Origin: Mesorhizobium_B sp964242945 | Lineage (GTDB): Bacteria > Pseudomonadota > Alphaproteobacteria > Rhizobiales > Rhizobiaceae | NCBI GenBank assembly: GCA_964242945.1 | Contig: CAXTCF010000169.1 | Span: 1 to 8,296, forward strand | Reading direction: 5' to 3' | DNA length: 8,296 bases | Shown here: one piece after another, positions 1 to 5,700 of the stretch | Position numbering within the stretch: position 1 is the stretch's first letter | How the letters are laid out: each line of letters begins with the position of its first letter | Translations under genes and position numbers: made by a program | The notes under the pieces: generated by a model | What the model was told of the DNA's origin: nothing | Databases searched by the model: none | The model's input: only the letters and a program-made list of their open reading frames with translations

Positions 1-47
1 CTCCCAGCCCCCGGCCCCCCCACCCCCCCCCCCGCCTGCCCCGCCCC
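1..47. other. C-rich low-complexity left edge, probable assembly artefact
   Basis: This stretch is almost entirely C, with runs of seven to eleven C broken by single other bases. Read in the frame of the ABC ATPase that follows, it gives mostly proline where a Walker B/D-loop segment should stand. The frame becomes protein-like only from about position 48. Poly-C at the left end of a contig is what poly-G read tails (a known two-colour Illumina artefact) look like when assembled on the opposite strand. This cause is an inference; the low complexity is directly visible. Confidence 0.65.
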
Positions 48-248
48 GCCGCCGGGGCGGCCGCCGACCTCATCCTTGCGCTGGCCGCCGAGCGCGGCGC
101 CACGCTGATCGTCGCCACGCACGACCGCGCGCTGACCGCGCGGCTCGACCGCGTGCTGGCGCTGGAATCCGGCCGCGTGGCTGCAGACGATGCGCCGCGG
201 CCGATCCAGGCAACGCCGCCGCTTGGGCCCGCTTTGTGCTCCGCCTGA
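3..248 (+). CDS. ABC transporter ATP-binding protein, C-terminal fragment
   Basis: This is the 3' end of an ABC-transporter ATPase that would hydrolyse ATP on the cytoplasmic face for the permease encoded next. From about position 48 the frame gives an ADLILALAAERGATLIVATH-type segment: the helix after the D-loop, the strand before the H-loop, and the switch histidine at codon 120-122 followed by Asp. It continues with the usual LDRVLALESGRV ending and a short divergent tail before TGA at 246-248. Walker A, signature and Walker B lie outside the window or in the corrupted first 47 bases. The stop lies 13 bases inside the following permease gene, the arrangement expected of a two-gene MacB/LolD-type exporter or extractor unit. 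The substrate cannot be told from this piece. The class assignment is firm and the first 15 or so codons are unreliable. Confidence 0.8.
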   Translation, partial: PSPRPPHPPPRLPRPAAGAAADLILALAAERGATLIVATHDRALTARLDRVLALESGRVAADDAPRPIQATPPLGPALCSA

Positions 249-1477
249 TCGCCGCCGACCTGAAGCGGCACTGGATAGCCGGGACCGCGGTCGTGCTGAT
301 CATCGCTTTGGCCACTGCGCTTGGCGTCGCCGTATCCTTGAGCGAGCGGGCGCTGCGCCTCGGCAGCGCGCGGGCGGCGGAAGCCTTCGACCTCGTGATA
401 GGGGCGCCGGGCAGCGAAACGCAGCTGGTGCTCTCCGCCGTGTTCCTGCAGCCCGCCCCGCTGACGCTCATGCCGGGCGACGTGCTTCCCAAGCTTCTCC
501 GCGACAACCGGGTCGCCTGGGCGGCTCCGGTCGGGTTCGGCGACTTCGAGGAGAATTTTCCGATCGTCGGCACGACGGATGTTCTGGTGACGGGCTTGGG
601 CGGCGTCGCGGAAGGCCATAGCTTCGCGAAGCTGAACGAGGCGCTCGTCGGCGCCGGCGTGCCCAAAACGATCGGTGCGCGATTCCATCCCGCCCACGGC
701 CGCGTGGACGCGGCGTCCGGCGTCCACAACGAAGTGACCTATACGGTGGTCGGCCGGATGAAGCCGACCGGAACGGCATGGGACCGCGCCGTCCTCGTGC
801 CGATCGAGGCGGTCTGGCGCATCCATGGCCCCGCGCACGAAGCCGCAGCCTCGCCTTTGCTCAGCGCGGATCAGGAAACGCAGGACGGCGCGCATGATCT
901 GGATGCACCGGTAAATCCCGGCGCGGTGCTCGAACCCAACGCACCCGGCCTGCCTGCGATCGTCGTGAAGCCGCGCACGATTGCCGATGCCTACAGGCTG
1001 CGGGGGGAATACCGCAACGAACACACCTTGGCAGTCTTCCCCGGCGAGGTGCTGACGCGGCTTTACGGCACGTTGGGCGATGCGCGCACCCTGCTTGCGG
1101 TCATCGCCGCCGGGGCGCAGGCGCTGGTGGCGGCGTCGATCCTGCTCGTCGTGGTGGTGCACGTGCTCCAGCGCCGGCGCCAGATCGGCGCGCTGCGGGC
1201 TTTCGGCGCGCCCCGCGCCGCCATATTCTGCATCGTCTGGCTGGAAAGCTTCCTGCTGGTGGGTGCGGGCGCCTGCGTCGGTCTAGGCATCGGCTTTCTG
1301 GCCGCGCGGACTACCGCGGGCGTTGTTTCGCGGGCGAGCGGCATCACGATGCGGGTAGGCTTCGCGCGCGAGGACTGGGTTTCGGTTGCCGTCTTCCTCG
1401 CCGCTGCCGGGCTGATGGCGCTCGTCCCCTCCGGCCTCGCCTACCGGCAGTCGCCGGCCCAGGCCCTGCGGGGCTGA
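236..1477 (+). CDS. ABC transporter permease, FtsX/MacB family
   Basis: A 413-residue inner-membrane permease, partner of the overlapping ATPase. The layout is that of the FtsX/MacB superfamily. TM1 is at about residues 14-34. A large extracytoplasmic domain follows at about 40-280, including a VVGRMKPTGTAWDRAVLVP strand-turn segment and VFPGEVLTRLYGTLGD. TM2 is at about 285-311, TM3 at about 329-356 and TM4 at about 381-401. The loop after TM2 carries the family signature RRRQIGALRAFGAPRAAIF, and the C-terminus ends in PAQALRG, as is usual for FtsX domains. The start is GTG at 236, inside the ATPase gene, which gives an N-terminus of normal length; there is no clear Shine-Dalgarno, so translational coupling is likely. 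Proteins of this class move lipids, lipoproteins, peptides or antibiotics rather than small nutrients. Related permeases beside zinc-regulated genes are known, but nothing here shows that link. The substrate is unassigned. Confidence 0.88.
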   Translation: MLRLIAADLKRHWIAGTAVVLIIALATALGVAVSLSERALRLGSARAAEAFDLVIGAPGSETQLVLSAVFLQPAPLTLMPGDVLPKLLRDNRVAWAAPVGFGDFEENFPIVGTTDVLVTGLGGVAEGHSFAKLNEALVGAGVPKTIGARFHPAHGRVDAASGVHNEVTYTVVGRMKPTGTAWDRAVLVPIEAVWRIHGPAHEAAASPLLSADQETQDGAHDLDAPVNPGAVLEPNAPGLPAIVVKPRTIADAYRLRGEYRNEHTLAVFPGEVLTRLYGTLGDARTLLAVIAAGAQALVAASILLVVVVHVLQRRRQIGALRAFGAPRAAIFCIVWLESFLLVGAGACVGLGIGFLAARTTAGVVSRASGITMRVGFAREDWVSVAVFLAAAGLMALVPSGLAYRQSPAQALRG

Positions 1478-1538
1478 ACCCACAGCCCGCGTCACCTGCC
1501 TGTCACGGGACCTTCGCAGCCGCGTCACCGCACACGCC

Positions 1539-1589
1539 TAGAGCATCGGACCGAAAAGTGCGCAGCGGTTTTCGGCGAATCCGATGCCG
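1539..1589. repeat. Rhizobiales-type intergenic palindromic repeat
   Basis: A bipartite inverted repeat sits in the gap between the permease and the phosphodiesterase genes. Outer arms GCATCGGA (1543-1550) and TCCGATGC (1580-1587) are perfect complements. Directly inside them CCGAAAA (1551-1557) and TTTTCGG (1569-1575) are also perfect complements. They enclose an 11-base loop, with a 4-base CGAA bulge on the right side. The unit begins TAGAGCATC. Its form (TAGAGCAT, then an AAAAGTG core, then GCGGTTTT) matches a family of short palindromes scattered through intergenic regions of Mesorhizobium and relatives, recalled from general knowledge and not searched here. It could fold in RNA but has no U-tract, so I do not call it a terminator. 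Confidence 0.7.
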
Positions 1590-1608
1590 TAGAGAAGCAG
1601 GACAGCTT

Positions 1609-1614
1609 GAGGGG
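1609..1614 (+). promoter_or_regulatory. Ribosome binding site of the GDPD gene
   Basis: GAGGGG lies five bases before the ATG at 1620. It supports that start, which also gives a complete signal peptide. Confidence 0.6.
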
Positions 1615-1619
1615 TCGGC

Positions 1620-2681
1620 ATGGGTTTGCTTCGCGGTTCCGTTTTCGCCTTTGCCATGGCGGCGGCAGCCGCCGCCTACGCCGAGCCCCGCACCCACGTC
1701 GATGAAATCCGCGAACGCCTCGGCGACGCCAACCGCTGGGGCGGCCATGTGATGGTCGTCGCGCATCGCGGCGGCGGGCTTGCCGGAGCGAAGCGGCTCT
1801 ACCCCGAAAACTCGCTGGCCTCCGTCGGCGCTGCCATCAAAGCCGGGGCCGAGATCGTCGAGGTGGACATCCAGAAGTCGCGCGACGGCGAGTACGTCGT
1901 TTTCCACGATAGCTATCTCGACCGCACCTCGACCTGCCGCGGCCGGCTTGCCGAGCGCTTGGCTGCCGAACTGAAGACGTGCCGCTTGCGTGTGGAGGGC
2001 ACAGGGGCTGCGACGGGCGAGACCGTGCCGACCCTTCGCGAGCTGCTCGGCTTCACGCGCGGAAAAATCCTCGTCAACATCGACAACAAGCTGGAGCCGG
2101 CGGAGCTTGTCGGGATCGTGGCGCTCGCGCGCGGCATGGGCATGGCCGGCCAGCTGATCATCAAGCAGAACCTCTGGAACGCCGAGCGCATCGCCGGAAT
2201 GCGGCGGCTTCTTGCCGCGATCGGACCGGGCCCGATGTTCATGCCCATCGTCGCCGACGACGCGGTGCACGATCCCGGTTTCTTGAAGGAGGTCGCCGAC
2301 GCCTTTTCGCCGGTGGCCGTCGAGCTGATCCACTGGCGCGGGGCGGCAGAGGCCCTCACGCCGGACGGGGGACCGCTGTTCAGCGGCAAGGCGCGGGCGA
2401 TCGCCGAGGGCTCGAACTTCCGCCTTTGGGTCGATACCTACGCGGTGGTCAACAAGCAGCCAGGCTTTCTCGCCGGCGGACGCGGCGACGAGCTTGGGGT
2501 GAAGGCCGGCTCGCCGGCCGAAGCCTATGGTTTCTGGGCCGAACACGGAGCCACCGTCATCCAGACGGACGAGCCGGAGAAAGTCATCTCCTGGCTGGCG
2601 GCAGACGGCTATCGCCTGCCCTACGGCGAGCCGCCTGCGACTGAGGCGACGGCAACGGTCGGCCTGTTGCCTACCAATTAG
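1620..2681 (+). CDS. Secreted glycerophosphodiester phosphodiesterase family protein
   Basis: A 353-residue GDPD-family TIM-barrel phosphodiesterase, expected to split glycerophosphodiesters into an alcohol and glycerol-3-phosphate in the periplasm. Residues 1-21 form a signal peptide with a short basic start, an alanine-rich core and an AYA|E cleavage site. The catalytic signature is intact: H49-R50-G51-G52, P62-E63-N64-S65, E81-V82-D83, and H96-D97 followed by LDRTS. These supply the metal ligands and the acid/base histidines of the family. The C-terminus has the usual GATVIQTDEPEKVISWL strand-helix with TDEP near residues 316-319. Two cysteines (C106, C121) bracket a short insertion after the second catalytic histidine and could form a disulfide. 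The start is set by GAGGGG just upstream. The gene stands alone between gaps of 142 and about 450 bases. Family membership is clear. The exact substrate (glycerophosphodiester, glycerophosphoinositol or another phosphodiester) is not. Confidence 0.92.
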   Translation: MGLLRGSVFAFAMAAAAAAYAEPRTHVDEIRERLGDANRWGGHVMVVAHRGGGLAGAKRLYPENSLASVGAAIKAGAEIVEVDIQKSRDGEYVVFHDSYLDRTSTCRGRLAERLAAELKTCRLRVEGTGAATGETVPTLRELLGFTRGKILVNIDNKLEPAELVGIVALARGMGMAGQLIIKQNLWNAERIAGMRRLLAAIGPGPMFMPIVADDAVHDPGFLKEVADAFSPVAVELIHWRGAAEALTPDGGPLFSGKARAIAEGSNFRLWVDTYAVVNKQPGFLAGGRGDELGVKAGSPAEAYGFWAEHGATVIQTDEPEKVISWLAADGYRLPYGEPPATEATATVGLLPTN

Positions 2682-2705
2682 AGCGGTTTTCAACAAACAC
2701 CGATG
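2682..2705. repeat. Possible truncated copy of the 1539-1589 repeat
   Basis: Starting on the last base of the GDPD stop codon, the sequence reads TAGAGCGGTTTTC, then 8 bases, then CCGATG. The right half of the full palindrome at 1564-1586 reads AGCGGTTTTC, then 7 bases, then CCGATG. Both copies sit just outside the same gene. Ten plus six matching bases in order suggest a left-arm-deleted relative, but the match is short and could be chance. Confidence 0.35.
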
Positions 2706-2967
2706 GCGCGCTGGCGCGCTGGGGAAACCAGGCCGAAGGCGGGGCCGGTGACGGTGAGCTTCGCCGCGCCGTCGATCCACAGGCCTATGGTGCGCACGAG
2801 CGAGGGGCGCGCGGCGAGCAGCGTCGAAAACCCCTCCAGCGGCGCTTTCAAGGTGAACAGCAGATCGCGAAGGCGACAAGCAGCGCAAGCACGGCGGCAC
2901 CAGGCGTTTCGGTGGAAAGGTCGCCGTCGTTGCGGAAGCGGGACACGGCTTGGCGCGAGCGGATCAT
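2690..2967 (-). pseudogene. Possible frame-broken small membrane ORF (weak)
   Basis: The roughly 450-base gap between the phosphodiesterase and the small acylphosphatase-like gene has no clean gene on either strand. On the minus strand an ATG at 2967 opens a 39-residue reading frame: a polar start with RSRQAVSRFRNDGDLSTETP, then a hydrophobic helix GAAVLALLVAFAICC, ending at a stop at 2848-2850. A one-base change of frame near that stop would continue into a protein-like stretch (TLKAPLEGFSTLLAARPSLV, then IGLWIDGAAKLTVTGPAFGL) ending at 2690. That continuity suggests a decayed gene. No family is recognised, no good Shine-Dalgarno sits at the ATG, and GC-rich DNA makes such frames by chance. 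The rest of the gap, about 2970-3128, shows nothing definite. Confidence 0.2.
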
Positions 2968-3128
2968 AGGGATGCTGAACGCCGGCAAGCTTCGGTAGGG
3001 CTGCCTCCTTCTTTTCAAGACCTGCTTGGGCGTCACGGATGCGCGTATGGTGGAAGTGCGTGGTTGACGCAGGCAGGCGCACGGCGAAACTGGCTTTTGC
3101 CCATGGGGACAGGATCTGAACCACGCGG

Positions 3129-3386
3129 ATGACCGAGCAGCAAACCGACATGCGCCAAAGGATGACGATCTGCGGGGATGTGAATCCTCCGGCATTCCTC
3201 CCGTGGATCAAACGGCACGCCGACAAGCTTGGACTCCCGCAGGAAGTGACGCATGCCGGTCCCGACCGCATCGAGATCGAGCTTTCCGGTCCTGCCGAAT
3301 TGATCGACATGATGGAGATGGGCTGCTCCCTGGGGCCGATCGACGTCTGGGTGGAAACGATCGAACGCGCACCGATTGCACGCTGA
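3129..3386 (+). CDS. Acylphosphatase-fold small protein lacking the catalytic residues
   Basis: An 85-residue cytoplasmic protein that aligns end to end with the acylphosphatase beta-alpha-beta-beta-alpha-beta fold. Residues 16-24 (GDVNPPAFL) occupy the place of the GRVQGVGFR phosphate loop. Residues 25-36 (PWIKRHADKLGL) match helix 1, 37-42 (PQEVTH) the GxVxN strand, RIEIELSGPAELIDMMEMG the next strand and helix 2, and LGPIDVWVETIE the last strand. The catalytic arginine is replaced by Leu24 and the catalytic asparagine by His42, and the VQG glycine is lost, so acylphosphate hydrolysis is unlikely. It may be a binding or structural derivative. The start is ATG 3129 with only a distant AGGA; in-frame ATGs at 3150 and 3162 are possible. 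It lies 158 bases before the Rieske operon on the same strand, so a functional link is possible but not shown. The fold match was judged by eye. Confidence 0.7.
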   Translation: MTEQQTDMRQRMTICGDVNPPAFLPWIKRHADKLGLPQEVTHAGPDRIEIELSGPAELIDMMEMGCSLGPIDVWVETIERAPIAR

Positions 3387-3544
3387 ACACACGCACAACA
3401 CAGGATTGTTCTGCCCCAGCTGTTCATCTCTGCTCATTTCTTGGTCATTGTTGCCACTGCGAAAACATTGTGCAAAACCAGGGGCGAGGCCGGCTGCGCG
3501 ACGCAGCTGGAATTTGTCTGTGCCGCCGCTCGAAGAGTGAAAGC
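3387..3544 (+). promoter_or_regulatory. Leader and likely promoter region of the Rieske-GST-deaminase operon
   Basis: This 158-base gap precedes a tightly packed gene string and includes a stretch clearly richer in A/T than its surroundings (about 3414-3480). CATTGT occurs twice in the same orientation (3446-3451 and 3466-3471), 20 bases apart, about two helical turns, as a regulator's half-sites might. A loose TTGCCA -35 candidate lies at 3451-3456 without a convincing -10. Promoter and operator placement are inference from position, composition and this repeat. No known operator consensus was recognised. Confidence 0.35.
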
Positions 3545-4201
3545 ATGCAGCCGCAAGAAACCGGCTCCTGGGTGCCGGTCGCCCTGTCGAAGGATTTGCC
3601 CCCCGGCGTCGCGATGCCCGTGCGTTTGGCACGCCGGGAGCTTGCTCTCTGGCGCAGCCAGGCGGGAAGGCTTGCGGCCTTCGCCGACCGCTGCCCGCAT
3701 CGCGGCATGCGCTTGTCCCACGGCTTCGTGCGGGGCGAGGCCTTGTCCTGCATCTATCACGGCTGGCGCTACGGCGGCGCTGGCAACTGTCTTCGCATCC
3801 CTGCCCATCCCGGCCTCAAGCCGCCGGCGGCGATCCGCGTGGCGGCCTTTCCCGTGGAGGAAGCCGGCGGCGTGATCTGGGTCGCCGAAGGAGAACCCGC
3901 AGGCCCGTCTCCCTCGCTCGCGGGATATGTCCCGCTGCGTTCGCTGACGATCCAAGCCGGTCTTGCGGCGGTCCAAGCGGCGGCCGGCGGAAAAGCGGAT
4001 GCCTGCGGCATCATTGCGCCGGCGGAGGACGGGCCGGCAGCGATCCGCCTGCTGGCGGCGGAACAAGGCGAAGGGCAGACCCTGGTCCATGTGCTCGTTG
4101 TGGAAGGCTGTGGTCCGGCTGTGCTCGTCGCCGCATCGCGAACCGCGGAAGCGCTGCGGCGGAAGGCCGAGACCATCGAGGAGCAGAGGATCGCGGCATG
4201 A
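3545..4201 (+). CDS. Stand-alone Rieske [2Fe-2S] protein of a split oxygenase
   Basis: A 218-residue soluble iron-sulfur protein, probably passing electrons to the catalytic subunit encoded next. Residues 9-121 form an oxygenase-type Rieske domain: SWVPVALSKDL opening, C50-P-H52-R-G and C69-x2-H72-G-W as the [2Fe-2S] ligands, the RIPAHP stretch, and GGVIWVAEG closing. Residues 122-218 have none of the mononuclear-iron ligands, yet their start (LRSLTIQAGLAAV) and end (TLVHVLVVEG, then AEALRRKAETIEEQ) resemble the edges of a shrunken oxygenase catalytic domain. Ordinary Rieske ferredoxins are about half this length and full alpha subunits over 330 residues. The frame stays open upstream to 3203, but that part overlaps the acylphosphatase-like gene and is not protein-like. 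ATG 3545, preceded by GAAGAG, gives a family-like start. Its TGA overlaps the next ATG by four bases. The domain call is firm; the electron-transfer role is inferred. Confidence 0.9.
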   Translation: MQPQETGSWVPVALSKDLPPGVAMPVRLARRELALWRSQAGRLAAFADRCPHRGMRLSHGFVRGEALSCIYHGWRYGGAGNCLRIPAHPGLKPPAAIRVAAFPVEEAGGVIWVAEGEPAGPSPSLAGYVPLRSLTIQAGLAAVQAAAGGKADACGIIAPAEDGPAAIRLLAAEQGEGQTLVHVLVVEGCGPAVLVAASRTAEALRRKAETIEEQRIAA

Positions 4202-5043
4202 CGGCACAGGCGATGCTGAACGAGTGGTACCCCGTCGGACTGCTCAGCCAACTCGATGGAACCAGGCGCGAAACGGTTTTGATGGGCGAACCGATCACCG
4301 TTGCCCTGGACGCGGCGGGAAAGCCCCAAGCGACCGGCGGCAACCGCCGCGCGCTGCCGGCACTCGCCCGTTACGGCCATGTCTGGACGTCGCTCGGGCA
4401 CCCGGAAAAAGACCTGTTCGCCATTCCCGAAGCCGGCCAACCCGGCCGCCGGCTTGTCGATGTCGGCGTGGTGCGCGTTCGCTGCTCGCCGCTGCGCGCC
4501 GTCGAGAATTTTTTGGACATCGCGCATTTTCCCTTCGTCCACACCGACATCCTGGGGTCCGAGCCGCACACGGAGGTGGAGAACTATCATGTCGAGATTC
4601 GCGAAGACGCGGACGAGGTCTGGGCGACGCAGGTAAAATTCTACCAGCCCCAGGCCGCGAAGTCGGCGGCGGGCGGCATCACCACGGAATACATGTACCG
4701 CGTGCCGGCGCCGACAGCTTGCGTCCTCTACAAGACGTGTCCCGCGCGGCCCGGCGAGTGGGACGTCATCACGCTGTTCGTCCAGCCCCTTGGCGAAAAC
4801 CTCTGCGACGTCTGGCCGTGGATGGCGCTCTTTGACGACGTCACCTCGATAACGGACCTGATCCACTTCCAGCAGACGATCTTCCTCCAGGACCGCTCGA
4901 TCCTGGAAAACCAGATCCCGCATTTGCTGCCGCTCGATCCCGGCATGGAGATCCCGACCCGCGCCGACCTGACCTCGGTCGCCTACCGGCGCTGGCTGAA
5001 GCGCCGCGGCTACACCTATGGGGCGCAGCTGGTGGCGCAATGA
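4198..5043 (+). CDS. Rieske-oxygenase catalytic subunit without a Rieske centre (NdmC-like)
   Basis: A 281-residue mononuclear non-heme iron subunit related to phthalate/VanA-type Rieske oxygenases, which hydroxylate or O-/N-dealkylate small molecules with O2. Residues 101-119 read AVENFLDIAHFPFVHTDIL, giving iron ligands H110 and H115 and the bridging D107. The third ligand is D232 in LQDRSILENQ. The N-terminus still looks like a Rieske domain's outer strands (EWYPVGLL; ETVLMGEPITVALDAAGKPQA; then YGHVWTSLG), but the segment that should hold CPHRG and C-x2-HGW is cut to about 15 residues with no Cys or His. It therefore cannot bind a [2Fe-2S] cluster and must take electrons from another protein, most simply the upstream Rieske protein. 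P. putida NdmC, the 7-methylxanthine N7-demethylase subunit, is the known precedent. The gene is joined by ATGA overlaps on both sides. Enzyme class is confident; substrate unknown. Confidence 0.88.
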   Translation: MTAQAMLNEWYPVGLLSQLDGTRRETVLMGEPITVALDAAGKPQATGGNRRALPALARYGHVWTSLGHPEKDLFAIPEAGQPGRRLVDVGVVRVRCSPLRAVENFLDIAHFPFVHTDILGSEPHTEVENYHVEIREDADEVWATQVKFYQPQAAKSAAGGITTEYMYRVPAPTACVLYKTCPARPGEWDVITLFVQPLGENLCDVWPWMALFDDVTSITDLIHFQQTIFLQDRSILENQIPHLLPLDPGMEIPTRADLTSVAYRRWLKRRGYTYGAQLVAQ

Positions 5044-5699
5044 GGCTCTACGACTACGTGCTCTCGCCCAGCTGCTACAAGGTGCGCTTGGCTGCCGCGC
5101 TCCTCGGCGTGAGACTGGAGCTTCGCCCGGTGGACTTCCACCCTGGCGCCGAGCACCGCGGGCCGGAATTTCTGGCGCTCAACCCGGCGGGCTCGATCCC
5201 GATCCTGGAAGACGGCGACCTTCTGCTCACCGAATCCTCCGCGATGCTCGTCTATCTCGCGGCGCAAGCGGGACCGGAGTGGCTGGGCCGGGACACGCCG
5301 GAAAGGGCTGCGCGCACGGAGCAGTGGCTTTCCTTCGCGCACCGGCTGACCGCGTCGCTGGGCGGGGCGCGGCTGCACGAGATGCTGCTGAGATCCGGCG
5401 ACATCGCAGCCCTCCAGGCAGCGGGCATCGCCGCCCTGCGCGAACTGGAAGCGGGGCTGGTGGAGCAGGGCTTACGCGGCATGCGCTTCCTGGCCTGCAA
5501 CCGGCCGACGATCGCAGACATCGCCTGCTTTCCTTATGTCGCGCTCGCCCCCGACGGCGGCGTTTCGCTCGATCCCTATCCCGCGATCCGGCTCTGGATG
5601 CGGTCCTTGCGCGCGCTGGATGGGTTCATCGAGATGCCCGGCATCCACCGGCTGCACGAGTTGAAGCCGGAACCGCATCCCGAATTGGAGGATGCCTGA
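5040..5699 (+). CDS. Glutathione S-transferase family protein (NdmE-like position)
   Basis: A 219-residue GST-fold protein. The N-terminal thioredoxin-like half starts RLYDYVLSPSCYKVRLAAAL, with Ser9, Ser11 and Cys12 near the usual catalytic spot. N48-P49-A50-G51-S52-I53-P54 carries the cis-proline, and E65-S66-S67 is the glutathione gamma-glutamyl binding motif. The all-helical half has RPTIADIACFPYVALAP at about 145-161, including the N-capping-box Asp150. The glutathione site looks intact, so it could be an active transferase, lyase or isomerase. However, its gene overlaps the catalytic oxygenase subunit by four bases (ATGA), and in P. putida CBB5 the GST-like NdmE is needed for the NdmC/NdmD N7-demethylase, apparently by helping the complex assemble. 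A structural role is thus a real alternative to catalysis. Family certain, role inferred. Confidence 0.9.
   Translation: MRLYDYVLSPSCYKVRLAAALLGVRLELRPVDFHPGAEHRGPEFLALNPAGSIPILEDGDLLLTESSAMLVYLAAQAGPEWLGRDTPERAARTEQWLSFAHRLTASLGGARLHEMLLRSGDIAALQAAGIAALRELEAGLVEQGLRGMRFLACNRPTIADIACFPYVALAPDGGVSLDPYPAIRLWMRSLRALDGFIEMPGIHRLHELKPEPHPELEDA
5687..5691 (+). promoter_or_regulatory. Shine-Dalgarno site that fixes the amidohydrolase start
   Basis: GGAGG lies inside the last codons of the GST gene. An in-frame ATG at 5692 touches it directly (zero spacing), while the ATG at 5701 follows after nine bases. The second is therefore the likely start, and it gives the family-typical N-terminus MAGLLLKN. 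Confidence 0.65.
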
Positions 5700-5700
5700 A

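Noticed and set aside
1487..1529. CCGCGTCACC direct repeat (1487-1496 and 1520-1529)
   Set aside because: Ten bases, 33 apart, in GC-rich spacer. It matches no operator I know and is likely chance.
1503..2900. 465-codon open frame on the minus strand
   Set aside because: It lies antisense to the clear GDPD gene, its translation is rich in Arg/His/Asp without recognisable motifs, and it is explained by high-GC codon bias.
2703..2969. 88-codon plus-strand frame in the gap after the GDPD gene
   Set aside because: Arg/Ala/Gly/Ser-rich translation with no motif and no ribosome binding site; typical GC-driven spurious frame.
3203..3544. N-terminal extension of the Rieske protein frame
   Set aside because: It overlaps the acylphosphatase-like gene, is Arg/Asp/Thr-rich and not protein-like. 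ATG 3545 gives the usual Rieske start.
3769..5040. 423-codon open frame on the minus strand
   Set aside because: It is a mirror of the Rieske protein and catalytic subunit genes, which carry exact metal-ligand motifs on the + strand.
5692..5700. Alternative amidohydrolase start (MPEM...)
   Set aside because: The ATG directly abuts the Shine-Dalgarno with no spacer. The ATG at 5701 has nine bases of spacing.
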